Below, piece by piece: positions 14,965-16,544 of a DNA stretch of 16,544 bases. The stretch comes from CAYYJM01 sp964471755 (lineage in GTDB: Bacteria; Planctomycetota; Planctomycetia; Gemmatales; Gemmataceae). Under the pieces are notes generated by a model. The model was given only the letters and a program-made list of their open reading frames with translations. It was not told where the DNA came from and ran no database searches. Position 1 is the stretch's first letter; every line of letters starts with the position of its first letter. A program made the position numbers and the translations under genes. The DNA lies in assembly GCA_964471755.1 (NCBI GenBank), contig CAYYJM010000132.1:1-16544 (forward strand). The letters run 5' to 3'.

Positions 14965-16317
14965 CTAGTTGAATTCGCGAATGAAACTGTGGGCCGCCTC
15001 GGCCATCAATTCACGGCTGAGTTGAACCGGTATCTTCTTGAATCGGCAGATGGATTGCACCGTCTCCAGTAAATCTCGGCAATCGCTCGCCCTGGGCATC
15101 CGACCACGACTGTAGTAACGTTCGTACATGTACTCGATGGCCTCCGGGCAGGGATTCATACCCAGTTTCTTGGCCACGGCGCTAAAAATCTTCTCGTAGA
15201 CGTCCCGCGTCGGTGCGGTGATCTCGACCTTGTGGCGCATGCGGCGCAGGAACGCCTCATCGACAAGGTCCTTGGGATCAAGGTTGGTTGAGAAGATCGT
15301 CAACTGCTCGAACGGTACCTGGAATTGTTGGCCCGAGGCCAGGCTCAGGAAGTCGATGCGGTTTTCCAGTGGCACGATCCAACGATTGAGCAGTTCCTTC
15401 GGGCTGCACAACTGTCGGCCAAAGTCGTCGATGAGAAAGATGCCACCATTGGCCTTGACGTGCAGAGGGGCCTGGTAGAAGTTGGAATCGGGATTGTAGC
15501 GAAGGTCCAGCATGGCCAGATTGAGTTCACCACCGGTGATAATGACCGGCCGACGGATGCGCACCCACCGAAGGTCAACGGTGCCGGTGTTGAGCAACCG
15601 GCGAATGGTCGCCTCGTTGTCTTCAACGGCATCACCGTTCTCGGATTCAGCCAGCTGATGGACGGCATTGTCAAAAACAGTGACGACGTTGTTCTCGGCG
15701 ATGAATGCGTGCGGGACGTAGATGTCACCGCCGGAGCTATTCATGAAGTTGCCGATGGCCTGGGTGATCGCCGTCTTGCCATTACCGGGAGGGCCGTAGA
15801 CGAACACCGATTTGCCGCTGACAACAGCTGGGCCGACGGCGTTGAAAAGTTCATCGCTGACAACGAGATGTCCCACAGCGGCCTTGAGCCCGTCAGGCGA
15901 GACGTCGATCGCCGTAACTGCCTGGCGGTATGTCTGTTCGACGTAGTCCTCCAGCGGAACCGGAGCCGGGCCGACGTAGGCGCACATCTTGAGGGCTTCC
16001 TGCGCCCGTCGGCGTCCGATTTCGGTCAGATTGAACCGATAGCTGATCCGACCGATCAGATCGCCACCGAGGATCTCCAGGGCCTTCTCGTTCTTGAGAA
16101 AACTCAGGGCTTCTTCGACGACCTTGAAGGGCAAACAGATAAGGCGAGCCAGGTCCAGGCCGAGCATGCCACCGCGCGTGTAGAGCGCACGCAGGATCAT
16201 GTCAGAAATGAAGCCGAGGGTAAGCCCCGTTTGTTGTAAGTTATCCGGAGCGGCGGGAGCTTCGGGCACACGGCCACGATCCCAATCCAAACCGTCGGAA
16301 CGCGAGGAATGCTTCAT
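14965..16317 (-). CDS. AAA+ ATPase (MoxR-like / RuvB-like) with an N-terminal winged-helix-like domain
   Basis: A 450-aa cytoplasmic ATPase. The first 110 residues are helical and look like a winged-helix module (LTLGFISDMILRALYTRGGM, LPFKVVEEALSFLKNEKALE, YRFNLTEIGRRRAQEAL). The AAA+ core has Walker A GPPGNGKT (175-182), Walker B IFLIDD (293-298), sensor-1 STN (343-345) and FLRRM (356-360, likely arginine finger region). A helical lid follows with YYSRGRMPRASDCRDLLE. I chose the ATG at 16317 because GGAGAGG lies upstream; an open frame from 16404 adds unlike residues. It lies 46 bp after a membrane-protein stop and before the TPR lipoprotein, so the three probably form one transcript. I recall similar proteins as conserved in planctomycetes without an assigned partner. 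It could be a chaperone for an envelope or pilus machine (inference). Confidence 0.9.
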   Translation of the reverse strand: MKHSSRSDGLDWDRGRVPEAPAAPDNLQQTGLTLGFISDMILRALYTRGGMLGLDLARLICLPFKVVEEALSFLKNEKALEILGGDLIGRISYRFNLTEIGRRRAQEALKMCAYVGPAPVPLEDYVEQTYRQAVTAIDVSPDGLKAAVGHLVVSDELFNAVGPAVVSGKSVFVYGPPGNGKTAITQAIGNFMNSSGGDIYVPHAFIAENNVVTVFDNAVHQLAESENGDAVEDNEATIRRLLNTGTVDLRWVRIRRPVIITGGELNLAMLDLRYNPDSNFYQAPLHVKANGGIFLIDDFGRQLCSPKELLNRWIVPLENRIDFLSLASGQQFQVPFEQLTIFSTNLDPKDLVDEAFLRRMRHKVEITAPTRDVYEKIFSAVAKKLGMNPCPEAIEYMYERYYSRGRMPRASDCRDLLETVQSICRFKKIPVQLSRELMAEAAHSFIREFN

Positions 16318-16363
16318 GTGGGCCTCTCCATCGTGGCTGCAGGGATCCACTGACAACAATAGC

Positions 16364-16544
16364 TTATTTCTTGAGGAGAATAAAAAGCCCCAGAGCAACG
16401 GCAACGATGCAGAGGCGAATCACCCCTTCCTGCGTGTTCAGGCCAGAAATCAACCCCTTCCAGGACCAGCTATCCGCCACAAGCAAGGTAAAACGATCGA
16501 GATGTGGTCGATCAAGAAACGCAGCGATGAATGAAGTCACGGTT
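16364..16544 (-). CDS. Small membrane protein, C-terminal part only
   Basis: An open frame enters from the right edge on the minus strand and ends at TAA (16366-16364). The visible 60 residues include AFLDRPHLDRFTLLVADSW, then SWKGLISGLNTQEGVIR, then a hydrophobic segment CIVAVALGLFILL ending in KK. This looks like the C-terminus of a protein with one final membrane anchor and a positive cytoplasmic tail. The start lies outside the window. The 46-bp space to the ATPase start and shared direction suggest an operon. I do not recognise the family. Confidence 0.65.
   Translation of the reverse strand, partial: TVTSFIAAFLDRPHLDRFTLLVADSWSWKGLISGLNTQEGVIRLCIVAVALGLFILLKK

Noticed and set aside
16199..16534. 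A 111-codon plus-strand frame at the right end
   Set aside because: It overlaps the ATPase start and the C-terminal part of the membrane-protein gene, both on the minus strand with better protein evidence.

Overview
The window looks like a piece of a GC-rich planctomycete chromosome, most likely the Gemmata group. The case rests on gene content: a DUF1080 (3-keto-disaccharide hydrolase) protein beside a giant VPS10/Asp-box propeller protein, a Uma2-type protein, a secreted lactonase-like propeller, Rex, and a winged-helix AAA+ ATPase beside a TPR lipoprotein. The organism call is from memory of gene families, not a search. The sequence is a draft scaffold. Four 10-N blocks (1109-1118, 6484-6493, 8006-8015, 10093-10102) each sit inside a real gene and behave as fixed-length placeholders. 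Protein continuity suggests true joins of about 0 bp, an 8-bp overlap, a 1-bp overlap, and a missing piece of roughly 36-42 bp.

Layout. 1-1860 (minus): three genes joined by 4-nt overlapping stop/start codons, flavin reductase-like -> DegT/DnrJ-type aminotransferase (broken by an N block and an in-frame TAA) -> Uma2-family protein (runs off the left edge). 2043-2777 (plus): PP2C phosphatase, facing away from that cluster and converging on 2788-6021 (minus), a secreted 1077-aa VPS10/Asp-box propeller. Upstream of it, also minus, is a secreted DUF1080 protein (6150-6869). The two are separated by a perfect 29-bp inverted repeat with nested palindromes (6060-6133). 6955-10197 (plus): a tight cluster of undecaprenyl-diphosphatase (uppP), an unrecognised 161-aa protein and a P1B-type metal ATPase. 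A lactonase-family propeller with its own candidate promoter follows (10317-11471). A strong hairpin at 11486-11513 separates it from a convergent membrane protein (11517-12590, minus).

12591-12785 is a divergent control region with a good sigma70-type promoter reading into rex (12786-13496). A tRNA-Gln(UUG) starts 5 bp after the rex stop codon. 13573-13791 has no convincing gene, only candidate hairpins. The right end (minus) holds a small membrane protein (partial, C-terminal end only), then the AAA+ ATPase, then the TPR lipoprotein, arranged like an operon. This end is visibly less GC-rich than the left part.

How the parts fit: the left and centre are mostly cell-surface and periplasmic functions (sugar-related secreted proteins, lipid-carrier recycling, metal export). 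Rex reads the NADH/NAD+ state. The ATPase, lipoprotein and membrane-protein set suggests an envelope-associated machine whose identity cannot be settled here. I see no CRISPR array, phage, transposase or toxin-antitoxin pair. The clearest unusual signals are the placeholder gaps (one of which fuses two unrelated genes into a false long ORF), the nested inverted repeat, the rex leader, and the uppP / unknown / P-type ATPase cluster.
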